Shown: in pieces, positions 1-6,081 of the stretch | Layout of the letters: the number at the start of each line of letters is the position of its first letter | Position numbering within the stretch: position 1 is the first letter of the stretch | Source of the DNA: Rhodoferax sp. | Lineage (GTDB): Bacteria; Pseudomonadota; Gammaproteobacteria; Burkholderiales; Burkholderiaceae_C | NCBI GenBank assembly: GCA_020048795.1 | Contig: JAIFMA010000186.1 | Location: 1-6,257 of the forward strand | Length of the DNA stretch: 6,257 nt | Direction: 5' to 3' | Notes under the pieces: generated by a model | Told to the model about the DNA's origin: nothing | The model's input: the letters and a program-made list of their open reading frames with translations, nothing else | Database searches by the model: none | Program-made: the position numbers and the translations under genes

Positions 1-822
1 CGCGATGTTGATTGGCTGCGCGTGCTGGGCAAGAAATCCAGTGACCGGCGCATCGGTGTGTGGGCCAGGCTGCAATGGACTGATGACGCGGTGCAACTCA
101 CCCTGACGGACGAAGACGGCCATCAGGCCACGGTACAGCAGCCCTTTGCCGTTACCAAGCGCCAGCCAGCCCCTGATGCACAGGCCACAGCGGCGCAAAT
201 CCGGACCCAGCTAAGTCGCCTTGGAACGACGATATTCATAGCTATCAGCGCAGAACTATCAAGCGCTGATGACACATTTGGTACCACAACGATGCCGAGC
301 TCGTTGCTCAACACCCTGCGCCGTGAGGCGGTTCTAGCCCTTGAGTTGGCGCGCGCCCAGGCCTTCACCCGCCTGCCACGCTCCACGCCTGTTGCGTCAC
401 CCGCACCGTACCCGCAAGACACCCTGAGCTACCTGGCGAACGTCTTCAATCACGAAGCGCAGCGCTTTTACGCCCGACACGGTGTCAAGTTGATCGAGCC
501 GGCCTATGAGTCGCTGCAAGAACTCGGCGAGGTCAGCCTGATGATCACCAAGCACTGCGTGCGCTTTTCCTTGAGCCTGTGCCCCAAGCAGGCCAAGGGC
601 ATCACGGGGGTTCAGGGGTTTGTCAAGGCGGAGCCACTGCAACTGATCAACGGCAAGGAAAAACTCACGCTGCGTTTTGACTGCAAACCGTGCGAAATGC
701 ATGTGATGGGCAAAATGAAAACTTCGGTAGCCAAGCAGTCACGCAAGGAGCTAGCCGCAGCCAGCAGCGGTGTGCCCATCACTTTTTACAAAGTTCGCCC
801 TGGGCAAGCCTTAGGGCACTGA
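1..822 (+). CDS. rlhA: U32 family peptidase-like protein, probable 23S rRNA 5-hydroxycytidine C2501 synthase (C-terminal part, 5' end outside window)
   Basis: The frame is open from base 1, so the N-terminal U32 domain lies outside the window; the GTG at 22 is an internal codon, not a credible start. Numbering from that codon, residues about 40-140 resemble the DUF3656 region of U32 proteins (LSRLGTTIF, then LNTLRREAVLALELARA). The C-terminus has the four-cysteine pattern typical of this group: KHC (C179), LSLCPKQAKG (C187) and FDCKPCEMHV (C221, C224). The C-terminal block ITKHCVRFSLSLCPKQAKG and the following LINGKEKLTLRFDCKPCEM look like E. coli RlhA (YdcP) as I remember it; RlhA hydroxylates C2501 of 23S rRNA using an iron-sulfur cluster and prephenate. 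The other members, TrhP (YegQ, tRNA) and UbiU/UbiV, are shorter and lack the DUF3656 part, which favours RlhA. The gene ends 15 bases before the stop of the convergent cyclase. The U32 family call is firm; the RlhA assignment is by similarity only. Confidence 0.82.
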   Translation, partial: RDVDWLRVLGKKSSDRRIGVWARLQWTDDAVQLTLTDEDGHQATVQQPFAVTKRQPAPDAQATAAQIRTQLSRLGTTIFIAISAELSSADDTFGTTTMPSSLLNTLRREAVLALELARAQAFTRLPRSTPVASPAPYPQDTLSYLANVFNHEAQRFYARHGVKLIEPAYESLQELGEVSLMITKHCVRFSLSLCPKQAKGITGVQGFVKAEPLQLINGKEKLTLRFDCKPCEMHVMGKMKTSVAKQSRKELAAASSGVPITFYKVRPGQALGH

Positions 823-837
823 TGCCGCAAAGCCGGC

Positions 838-1779
838 TTAGCCCTGCAAAACGGCCTGGTTGCGGCCCAGGTGTTTGGCCTGATAAAGCCGCGCATCAGC
901 CTGCCGAAACAGGCTCACCAGTGGCCCCGCAGCCGATTCCAGCTGCGCGCCGCCTGCCGAAATGGTGACGTGCCCCCAGTTTTCATTTTTTTCATGCACC
1001 ACAGCCAAATGGCTGACCGTCTTGACGATGCCCTGAGCCAATGTCCTCAGGGGCAATGCCGCTGTGTTGGGCACCACAACGGCAAACTCCTCGCCACCAT
1101 ACCGCGCAACAAATGCCCCGCTGCTCAAGCCCTGCGTGTTGGCCTGGCGCACCACCTCGTCAATGGCCAGTGCCACGCTGCGCAGGCAATCATCACCCGA
1201 CTGATGCCCGTAGTGGTCGTTGTATTTTTTGAAATTGTCAATATCGAGCATCAGCAGACCAAACGGTTTGCCCCGCGCTACCGCCTCCAGCCAGAGCTGG
1301 TCGGTGCGCACATCCATGCTGCGCCGGTTGCACAGACCGGTCAGGCCATCCTGACTGGCCAGGTCCAGCAGACGCTGGTTGGCCATGGACAGGCTGGCGC
1401 GCAAGGCAGCAATGCGGCTCATGGCCTTCATCTTGGCATTGAGCACGGGCTCGGGCACAAACTTGGACATGAAATCATCGCCGCCAGCCTCTATCGCCGT
1501 GACCAGGTTTTCAACGGTGTCAGACGACGTCAGAAAAATGATGGGGGTCCAGGCCCATTGTCGGGTTGCCTCCAGGGCGCGGATACGGTTGCAGGCCTCA
1601 AAGCCATTCATGACCGGCATTTCAATATCCATCAGCACCAGGTCGGGGGCGCTCGCCGCAAAGGCCTCAACGGCCTCTTGCCCATTGGCAGCATGCGCTA
1701 CATCGTAGCCATAACTGGCCAACCGAGAGGTCATGACTTGCACCACCGAGCGCGCATCGTCCACCAGCAAAATTTTCAT
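838..1779 (-). CDS. Response regulator diguanylate cyclase (REC-GGDEF)
   Basis: A 313-residue cytoplasmic protein expected to make c-di-GMP from two GTP under control of phosphorylation. The receiver domain is residues 1-120: acidic pair D7-D8, phospho-acceptor D51 in LVLMDIEMPVMNG, T84, and K106. The residue after K106 is Phe, where receivers usually have Pro. A helical linker (about 110-140) leads to a GGDEF domain (140-310) with DGLTGLCNRR, LDIDNFKKYNDHYGH, the active-site GGEEF at 228-232, and a C-terminal RLYQAKHLGRN. All catalytic landmarks are present, so it should be active. The inhibitory I-site RxxD, expected at 219-222, reads SSGA, so classical product inhibition is not expected. 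The start is set at ATG 1779 because MKILLVDD begins the receiver fold and AAGGA precedes it by six bases; an ATG 33 bases further upstream (1812) adds 11 non-conserved residues. PleD/WspR-like proteins are the closest analogues; no sensor kinase is in the window, so the input signal is unknown. Confidence 0.93.
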   Translation of the reverse strand: MKILLVDDARSVVQVMTSRLASYGYDVAHAANGQEAVEAFAASAPDLVLMDIEMPVMNGFEACNRIRALEATRQWAWTPIIFLTSSDTVENLVTAIEAGGDDFMSKFVPEPVLNAKMKAMSRIAALRASLSMANQRLLDLASQDGLTGLCNRRSMDVRTDQLWLEAVARGKPFGLLMLDIDNFKKYNDHYGHQSGDDCLRSVALAIDEVVRQANTQGLSSGAFVARYGGEEFAVVVPNTAALPLRTLAQGIVKTVSHLAVVHEKNENWGHVTISAGGAQLESAAGPLVSLFRQADARLYQAKHLGRNQAVLQG

Positions 1780-1785
1780 CCAACG

Positions 1786-1790
1786 TCCTT
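1786..1790 (-). promoter_or_regulatory. Ribosome binding site of the diguanylate cyclase gene
   Basis: Read on the minus strand the bases are AAGGA, followed by a six-base spacer and the ATG at 1779. This is the best Shine-Dalgarno match near the gene and is the main reason for choosing this start over the upstream ATG at 1812. Confidence 0.65.
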
Positions 1791-2051
1791 TATATTCATG
1801 GCGACCCGTCATGGGTGATGATAGTCAATCTATGGCAGCCCAGGTTTCCGATGACTGTTTTCCCGGGCTTGTCAATCGGGTCACAGATCGGGCTCGACGC
1901 AGGATCGGGTGGCATATGATCGGCAGCACCTCCACTTGAATTTCAGGCGATTCGCCCACCTGTTCACCCACCATGCAGGAAGTCAACCAAGCCAATCTTG
2001 TGCAGCGACTGCCTGATTTGGTTCGCAACCAGGCGCAGAGCTCTGCAACGC

Positions 2052-2180
2052 ATGCCAGTGAGGCCAGGCTGCGAGGGCAAATTTCGGCTGCCGGTGAGCC
2101 TGGCCGTTTTAACCTTTGCAGCGCTCGTATGCGTGGTCACAGCGGCCGATCTGAAGGTGCTGACAGGGGCCGTGTTTGAG
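2052..2180 (+). pseudogene. Possible N-terminal remnant of a secreted solute-binding protein
   Basis: From ATG 2052 this frame gives a short basic N-terminus, a hydrophobic stretch (LAVLTFAALVCVV), a small-residue cleavage region (TAA) and then DLKVLTGAVFES. That arrangement looks like a signal peptide plus the first mature strand of ModA-type periplasmic binding proteins, which often start with something close to LKVLTAGA. After about residue 43 the frame runs into the permease gene in another reading frame and loses any protein character, so at most the beginning of a gene survives. No ribosome binding site is obvious. The match is short and could be chance, and the end coordinate is approximate. 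Confidence 0.27.
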
Positions 2181-2190
2181 TCGTCGGGTG

Positions 2191-3084
2191 ATGCGTCAAC
2201 CCGCTGCGCGCCCCCAGGGCAACCTGAGAAGCATTTCTGCCATGCTGGTGGCGGTGGGCTTTTTTGCTTTCATGGACACCATTCTGAAGACGCTGTCGGT
2301 CCACTACCCGGCCCTGCAGGTTGCGGCCATGCGCGGCTGTGTGGCGCTGCCGCTGGTGGTGCTGTGGGTCCAGTGGCGCGGTGCCTGGCACAGTTTGTGG
2401 CATATCCGCTGGCCACTTCACTGGCTGCGCGGGATTCTGGCCATTGGCATGCTGTCGCTGTTCACCTACGGGCTGAAACAACTGCCGCTGGCCAATGCCT
2501 ACACCTTGTTTTTTGTGGCACCCATTCTGATCACCGTGCTGAGCGCCCCGGTGCTGGGCGAACGCGTGCCGCCAGTGCACTGGTGGGCGGTGCTGGGTGG
2601 CATGGTGGGGGTTTTGGTAGCGCTACGCCCTGGCGTGGACGGGTTTGTCAACTGGTATGGGCTGGCGGTGCTGGGGTCGGCTGTGTGCTACGCCGTATCG
2701 GCGGTGGTGGCGCGCCTGTCTAGCCGTACCGACTCCAGCGAGAGCCTCATGTTCTGGATCATGGTCATGGTGGCGCTGGGGGCCAGTGCCCTGGCAGCAC
2801 CGCAGTGGGTGAATGTGCGCCCGCAAGACTATTGGTTGCTGGCAGCACTGGCCGCTGCGGGTTTTGGCGGCCAACTGGCTATCACCGAAGCGTTCCGGCA
2901 TGGACAGGCATCGGCAGTGGCACCGTTCGAGTACACCGCCCTGGCCTGGGGACTGGCGGTGGACTGGCTGATCTGGGCCGCGCTGCCTGACCGCTACACA
3001 CTGCTGGGCGGTGTTATCGTGATCGCCAGCGGTTTGTATGTGGTGCGCCACGAAAGGGCTGCAGCCAACGGGAACACTCCCTGA
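2191..3084 (+). CDS. EamA/DMT-superfamily inner-membrane permease
   Basis: A 297-residue integral membrane protein with two EamA repeats (about 15-145 and 155-285) and ten predicted helices, roughly at 16-36, 43-61, 79-96, 101-119, 129-146, 155-174, 186-204, 213-231, 241-263 and 269-286. Family-typical features include FAFMDTILKTL in helix 1, MRG before helix 2, LANAYTLFFVAPILITVLSA, the GER at 123-125 closing the first repeat, and FEYTALAWG in the second. Members move small metabolites, often out of the cell; the substrate cannot be read from the sequence. The start is uncertain: ATG 2191 is chosen, a TTG at 2176 would add five residues, and neither has a strong Shine-Dalgarno match. ATG 2242 would still keep helix 1 but shortens the tail ahead of it. 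The gene stands alone, with gaps on both sides, and ends with RHERAAANGNTP on the cytoplasmic side if the usual topology holds. Confidence 0.9.
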   Translation: MRQPAARPQGNLRSISAMLVAVGFFAFMDTILKTLSVHYPALQVAAMRGCVALPLVVLWVQWRGAWHSLWHIRWPLHWLRGILAIGMLSLFTYGLKQLPLANAYTLFFVAPILITVLSAPVLGERVPPVHWWAVLGGMVGVLVALRPGVDGFVNWYGLAVLGSAVCYAVSAVVARLSSRTDSSESLMFWIMVMVALGASALAAPQWVNVRPQDYWLLAALAAAGFGGQLAITEAFRHGQASAVAPFEYTALAWGLAVDWLIWAALPDRYTLLGGVIVIASGLYVVRHERAAANGNTP

Positions 3085-3119
3085 GACCTCAGGCCAGACA
3101 CTGACGCGCCAGCCTGGCG
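3080..3119. repeat. Two tight palindromes just after the permease stop
   Basis: CCTGAG-AC-CTCAGG (3080-3093) contains the permease stop codon, and CGCCAG-C-CTGGCG (3107-3119) follows 13 bases later. Both are perfect six-base inverted repeats with very short centres. They could fold as small hairpins at the 3' end of the mRNA, but no T-run follows, so an intrinsic terminator is not claimed. Confidence 0.45.
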
Positions 3120-3137
3120 ATCAACTCCTGACCATTT

Positions 3138-3162
3138 ATTCCATTTCCAAATCATCCGTGTC
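3138..3162 (+). repeat. Dispersed 25-bp repeat, copy 1
   Basis: Begins ATTCCATTTC and ends GTGTC. It matches the copy at 5990-6014 at 22 of 25 positions in the same orientation, and all three differences are C/T transitions. It lies in the gap between the permease and the 56-residue ORF. A looser shared pattern (CTTGTC then CAGAT) follows each copy at a different distance: here near 3176 and 3188. Confidence 0.6.
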
Positions 3163-3237
3163 GTTGTTGCTTCGCCTTGTCGTACGTCAGATCCGCACCA
3201 CCGATGACGTGCGCACTCAGGGGCTGAGGGCTTCAAC

Positions 3238-3408
3238 ATGCAACTCTCAGCCAGCCTGAGCCGTAAAATCTGGGTTGTGCCCGGCATCAGCGCCGACATG
3301 GCGAGCGAGACACTGGTGCGTTTGCGCAACGGCGAAGTGAACCAGTTTGACCGGCAGGAACTGGTTCGCTATCCTGCCCGGCCGGTGCTGGCCACAGCCG
3401 TGTCCTGA
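3238..3408 (+). CDS. Small hypothetical protein, 56 residues
   Basis: Not recognised. ATG 3238 opens a 56-codon frame ending TGA at 3406-3408; an in-frame stop at 3205-3207 limits upstream extension. The product begins MQLSASLSRKIWVVPG and ends RYPARPVLATAVS. It has no signal peptide or membrane helix and a mixed, moderately basic composition (several Arg, no Cys). Support for its being real comes from codon use: most third positions are G or C, as in the flanking genes, and a purine-rich GAGGG lies about seven bases before the ATG. It is on the same strand as the OmpA-like gene, with only 35 bases between, so co-transcription is plausible. It could instead be the surviving end of a longer gene, as the section before it shows no coding character in this frame. 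The function is unknown. Confidence 0.5.
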   Translation: MQLSASLSRKIWVVPGISADMASETLVRLRNGEVNQFDRQELVRYPARPVLATAVS

Positions 3409-3443
3409 CCGTCTTTCATTTTTTATGCAACAACGGGATTTAT

Positions 3444-4001
3444 ATGAAACAACTGATTTCTATACTTTTTTGGCTGGCGCTTTGTGCGCACAGCATGGCT
3501 ATTTTCGCCCAGACCGAACGGGTGTTACGGGACGATGAAGTCAATGAATCGGCCCTGGTAGAAGCGCTGCTGCCCGAGCCAGCTGCGGAGCCATCGTTGG
3601 GCCGGTCGCGCTCCATCCGGATTGTGCCTGCCGGTTCGCCAGCCCCTGTAGCCAAAAGTCCGCAAGCATCCATGCTGATCACCTTTGAGACCAAATCTGC
3701 CGAGCTCACCCCCAAAGCCAAAGAAGTGCTCGATGTGCTGGGGCGTGCGCTACAGTCGGACAAACTGGCCCAGTTGAAGTTTTCGATTGAAGGGCACGCC
3801 GATCCGCGTGGCGGAGAAGAGGCCAACTTGCTGCTTTCCCAAAAGCGTGCGGCCGCCGTCGTCAAGTACTTGGCGGAACATCAAAACATCAGTGAAACCC
3901 GGCTGGTGGCCGTTGGCAAAGGTCAAACCGAGTTATTGAACCTGCGCGATCCCATCGCACCTGAAAACCGCCGGGTGACAGTTAAAACCGTGATGCAGTA
4001 G
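3444..4001 (+). CDS. Secreted OmpA-C-like peptidoglycan-binding protein
   Basis: A 185-residue protein with a clear signal peptide: MK, a hydrophobic core (about 4-20) and a probable cleavage around 22-23 (IFAQ). No lipobox is seen, since the only Cys (C14) sits inside the core, so it is probably a soluble periplasmic protein and not a lipoprotein. A variable Pro/Ala/Glu-rich linker (about 24-74) precedes an OmpA-C domain (75-183) with LITFETKSAELTPKAK, IEGHADPRGG, NLLLSQKRAAAVVKYL, RLVAVGKGQ and PENRRV. D120 (in GHAD) and R135 (in QKRA) lie 15 residues apart, the spacing of the Asp/Arg pair that holds diaminopimelate in OmpA-like domains, so peptidoglycan binding should be intact. It has no beta-barrel, unlike OmpA itself. 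ATG 3444 is the natural start of the signal peptide, with a weak GGGA ahead. The last six codons overlap the end of the convergent kinase gene. Confidence 0.9.
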   Translation: MKQLISILFWLALCAHSMAIFAQTERVLRDDEVNESALVEALLPEPAAEPSLGRSRSIRIVPAGSPAPVAKSPQASMLITFETKSAELTPKAKEVLDVLGRALQSDKLAQLKFSIEGHADPRGGEEANLLLSQKRAAAVVKYLAEHQNISETRLVAVGKGQTELLNLRDPIAPENRRVTVKTVMQ

Positions 4002-5733
4002 TCAATTCTTCGATGGTGAATTGCGCAGCACCATAGGCCACACTACAGGTACTGGCAGCACCAGCACATTTGGCAACGCCAGCCAGCGTGTTGGCCGTGC
4101 CCGGATTGAGCAAAAATTGCTGGCGCAAGGTAGCCACCGGAAATTCGCCAAATGAACCTGCGCGTTGCAAACCGGCTGCGGCAAAATCCCTTGGCTGATC
4201 AGACACCATGGCCACCAAGTGGTTATTGCCAGGCGGGCCAGCCGCCAACATGCTCCATTTGGCACTTGGCAGAACCAGCTCCTGCCCGGCTTTGACTTGG
4301 TTGTTGCCGTCCAGGGCGTTTGGAAACAACAGGTTGAGCTCATGGTTGGTGCCTTGCATCAGCACATAAACGTAGCCACCTTGGGCTGACCGGATGCGAA
4401 AACGAAACCTGTCTTTGCCGATGATCAGTTGTTGTTTGTCAATGCGGACATCGATCTGATGCGCGGTTTGGCGATATTGCTGCACTCGGTCAAGCAAGGC
4501 TTTGGCATCAAAAACCGGGGCGGCAACCGGGGTGTCGGCGGCTGCCAGCGCCGGCAGCGGTTTTGATGCAGACGGCGTGGGTGCTGCTGGCGGCTGCACG
4601 GCAGCAACCGGAACGGGCGGAGTGCCTTCGTTTTGGCCCATAAAAAAAATCCATGCCGCACCGCTTGCCAACAATGCCGCAGCACCTGCTGCCCAAGCCC
4701 CCGCGCGACCAGCGGGTTTATTTCGAATTGCGGGCAGCGCAACGGGTGCATCTGCTGGCACTGGGCCATCCAGCAGGCAGCGAAATTCGGCGATGGACTG
4801 GGGGCGCTGTTCCAGTCTGACAGCCAGCGCCTGATCAATGGCGGCCAGAAAACCGTGGCTGTAACGGCCGACGCAGGTTTGTTGCAGTGGTACATAGGCA
4901 TCTCTGATGAGGCGCCCAACCGCCGTCAACGGTGGTGCGCCGGTGATGGCGCAGTGCAGCACAGCACCCAGTGCGTAAATGTCGGTCCACGGACCTTGCG
5001 GCATACTGGGGTCACCAGCGTACTGCTCAATCGGTGCATAGCCGGGTTTCAAAATCACCGTCAGGTTGTGGCCCATGTCGCCAATGACTTGTCGGGCAGC
5101 ACCAAAATCAAGTAGCACCGGCCGCCCGTCTGCCAGCAAAAAAATATTGTCGGGAGCAATGTCACGGTGAAAGCATTGCTTGCTGTGAATGATCTGCAGG
5201 GCATCCAGCAGCGGGGCCAGCAATTGGCGCAACCAGGCTTCGGACGGTGGTGCTGGCGCGTCGGACAAGGTCTTTTTGAGGGTTTGCCCTTCGTAATAAG
5301 GCATCACCATGTAGGCGGTGCCATTGGCCTCCCAGAATCGGTACACCTTGACCAGCGCCGCATGGTCAAACAGCGCCAACATGTGTGCTTCATTAATGAA
5401 GCTTCTCAGACCGGCCGCGAACGTCTCGGCTTGGTGGCCGTCATTGGCCAACACCGTGATGCCATCAACGCGCCGTGCCAGCGCCGAAGGCATGTATTCC
5501 TTGAGCGCTACGCTGCGTCCAAGGGAGTGGTCATGTGTCTTGTAAACGATGCCAAAACCGCCCATGCCGACGACGCTGGTGATCTCGAACTCGGCGATAC
5601 GGGTACCTGGCGTTAGTGCCAAATGCTCGTGGTTTGCAACGTGCCCAGCATCCGCGCGCGTGTCGCTCGGCGGCATCAATTTACCAGCGCCGGGGCTGAT
5701 CAAAGTTTTGTCATTGTCGATTTCTTGCATCAT
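3982..5733 (-). CDS. Membrane-anchored Ser/Thr protein kinase with C-terminal DUF4384-like domain
   Basis: A 583-residue Hanks-type kinase. After a variable N-terminus the kinase domain (about 48-322) shows the glycine loop GMGGFGIVY (56-64), VALKEY with K78, helix-C E115, the catalytic loop HRDIAPDN (H189, D191, N196), DFG (209-211), an activation segment ending GYAPIEQY and DIYALGA (251-257). All catalytic residues are present. One hydrophobic segment (about 345-365) is a membrane anchor, followed by a Pro/Ala-rich linker (371-405) and a DUF4384-like region (about 430-515: GYVYVLMQ, LLFPNALDGNNQV, AGQELVLPS, HLVAMVS). C556 and C563 near the end could form a disulfide, fitting a periplasmic location. 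The expected layout is kinase inside and sensor or binding part outside; the substrate is unknown. The start is uncertain: ATG 5733 or 5730 precedes QEIDNDKTLI, but the frame stays open to ATG 5826 and TTG 5832, and no candidate has a strong ribosome site. Its end overlaps the OmpA-like gene by 20 bases. Confidence 0.9.
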   Translation of the reverse strand: MMQEIDNDKTLISPGAGKLMPPSDTRADAGHVANHEHLALTPGTRIAEFEITSVVGMGGFGIVYKTHDHSLGRSVALKEYMPSALARRVDGITVLANDGHQAETFAAGLRSFINEAHMLALFDHAALVKVYRFWEANGTAYMVMPYYEGQTLKKTLSDAPAPPSEAWLRQLLAPLLDALQIIHSKQCFHRDIAPDNIFLLADGRPVLLDFGAARQVIGDMGHNLTVILKPGYAPIEQYAGDPSMPQGPWTDIYALGAVLHCAITGAPPLTAVGRLIRDAYVPLQQTCVGRYSHGFLAAIDQALAVRLEQRPQSIAEFRCLLDGPVPADAPVALPAIRNKPAGRAGAWAAGAAALLASGAAWIFFMGQNEGTPPVPVAAVQPPAAPTPSASKPLPALAAADTPVAAPVFDAKALLDRVQQYRQTAHQIDVRIDKQQLIIGKDRFRFRIRSAQGGYVYVLMQGTNHELNLLFPNALDGNNQVKAGQELVLPSAKWSMLAAGPPGNNHLVAMVSDQPRDFAAAGLQRAGSFGEFPVATLRQQFLLNPGTANTLAGVAKCAGAASTCSVAYGAAQFTIEELTTASRF

Positions 5734-5817
5734 GAATTGACCAACATTCACATGGGAGGATCTTGCAGAATTCCAAAACTGAGCCGAACTATTTCTGCTG
5801 ACGAGCGAAAAAGAAGT

Positions 5818-5877
5818 TGCGGGCATCGCCAAAGGGCTGGAAGATCAAGGTATCAAATCAAAATCTTGATGCCCGCA
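5818..5877. repeat. 10-bp perfect inverted repeat upstream of the kinase
   Basis: TGCGGGCATC (5818-5827) and GATGCCCGCA (5868-5877) are exact reverse complements, 40 bases apart. A second, overlapping option pairs ATCAAG (5844-5849) with CTTGAT (5865-5870), so the right arm can pair in two ways. In the predicted kinase mRNA this falls in the 5' leader, or partly in an extended coding start. Confidence 0.55.
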
Positions 5878-5900
5878 GATCTGGACTTGGGATTGTGCCA

Positions 5901-5929
5901 ATACTACCCTGAGCCCAATTGTTGTACAA
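5901..5929 (-). promoter_or_regulatory. Candidate sigma-70 promoter of the kinase gene
   Basis: On the minus strand TTGTAC (-35, at 5924-5929) and TAGTAT (-10, at 5901-5906) are separated by exactly 17 bases. Each matches the consensus at four of six positions. Transcription would begin near 5894, giving a leader of about 160 bases before ATG 5733. Confidence 0.38.
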
Positions 5930-5930
5930 C
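5921..5930. promoter_or_regulatory. Palindrome on the candidate -35 element, possible operator
   Basis: GTTGTACAAC is a perfect 10-base palindrome that covers the whole proposed -35 hexamer. A dimeric repressor could bind here, but no regulator is encoded nearby and the palindrome is short, so this is a suggestion from position only. Confidence 0.25.
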
Positions 5931-5989
5931 GCTTTTGTGCATTGCAGGCCAAACTGATCCCAGAAGTTGTCACTGATCTGGATGGTCTG

Positions 5990-6014
5990 ATTCCATTTCT
6001 AAATCATTTGTGTC
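5990..6014 (+). repeat. Dispersed 25-bp repeat, copy 2
   Basis: Begins ATTCCATTTC and ends GTGTC, with 22 of 25 bases identical to 3138-3162. It lies in the gap between the transglutaminase-like gene and the kinase. CTTGTC and CAGAT follow at 6038 and 6053, about 10-13 bases further away than in copy 1, which suggests a longer element with indels. Confidence 0.6.
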
Positions 6015-6081
6015 TAGGCGCGGAACCGCAGGCAGTGCTTGTCATCGTTCGCCAGATGGAGTCTTTCGACACCCTGATCGG

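Larger units (their letters stand above)
1780..2190. other. 411-base gap between divergent genes
   Basis: This gap separates the cyclase (minus) from the permease (plus), so promoters for both should lie here. On the minus strand a TTGACA occurs near 1874-1879, but no good -10 lies 16-18 bases downstream, so no promoter is called. Short open frames exist on both strands (for example plus 1973-2179 and minus 1825-2028), but none gives a recognisable protein except the possible remnant at 2052-2180. No tRNA, terminator with a T-run or long repeat was seen. Confidence 0.5.
5734..6081. other. 348-base gap upstream of the kinase
   Basis: The gap lies between the transglutaminase-like gene and the kinase, both on the minus strand. 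It holds a promoter-like sequence (5901-5929), a palindrome (5921-5930), a 10-bp inverted repeat (5818-5877) and copy 2 of the 25-bp repeat (5990-6014). The first 99 bases form an in-frame, non-conserved extension of the kinase frame. A 28-codon stretch on the plus strand (5783-5866) reads like protein but has no start and no recognisable relative. No hairpin with a T-run follows the transglutaminase stop. Confidence 0.5.

Noticed and set aside
818..846. Hairpin between the convergent rlhA-like and cyclase genes as a two-way terminator
   Set aside because: A GCCG/CGGC stem with weak extension can be drawn across both stops, but the stem is short and bulged and no T-run follows on either strand.
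871..1818. Long plus-strand open frame opposite the cyclase
   Set aside because: It is antisense to a gene with clear REC and GGDEF motifs, and its His/Gln/Arg-rich product shows no domain; it is a by-product of GC-rich codon use.
1840..1880. TTGACA on the minus strand as the cyclase promoter
   Set aside because: The -35 match is perfect, but nothing resembling a -10 lies at 16-18 bases.
1998..2723. Plus-strand 241-codon frame overlapping the permease
   Set aside because: Only the short part before 2180 has protein character. The rest is Gly/Ala/Cys-rich shadow translation of the permease gene.
5167..5616. 149-codon plus-strand frame inside the kinase gene
   Set aside because: It lies opposite conserved kinase motifs and has no recognisable domain or ribosome binding site.
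5783..5869. Plus-strand 28-codon stretch with a protein-like sequence (EKEVAGIAKGLEDQG)
   Set aside because: It is bounded by stops, has no start codon signal or known relative, and overlaps the inverted repeat, so it is not annotated as a gene remnant.
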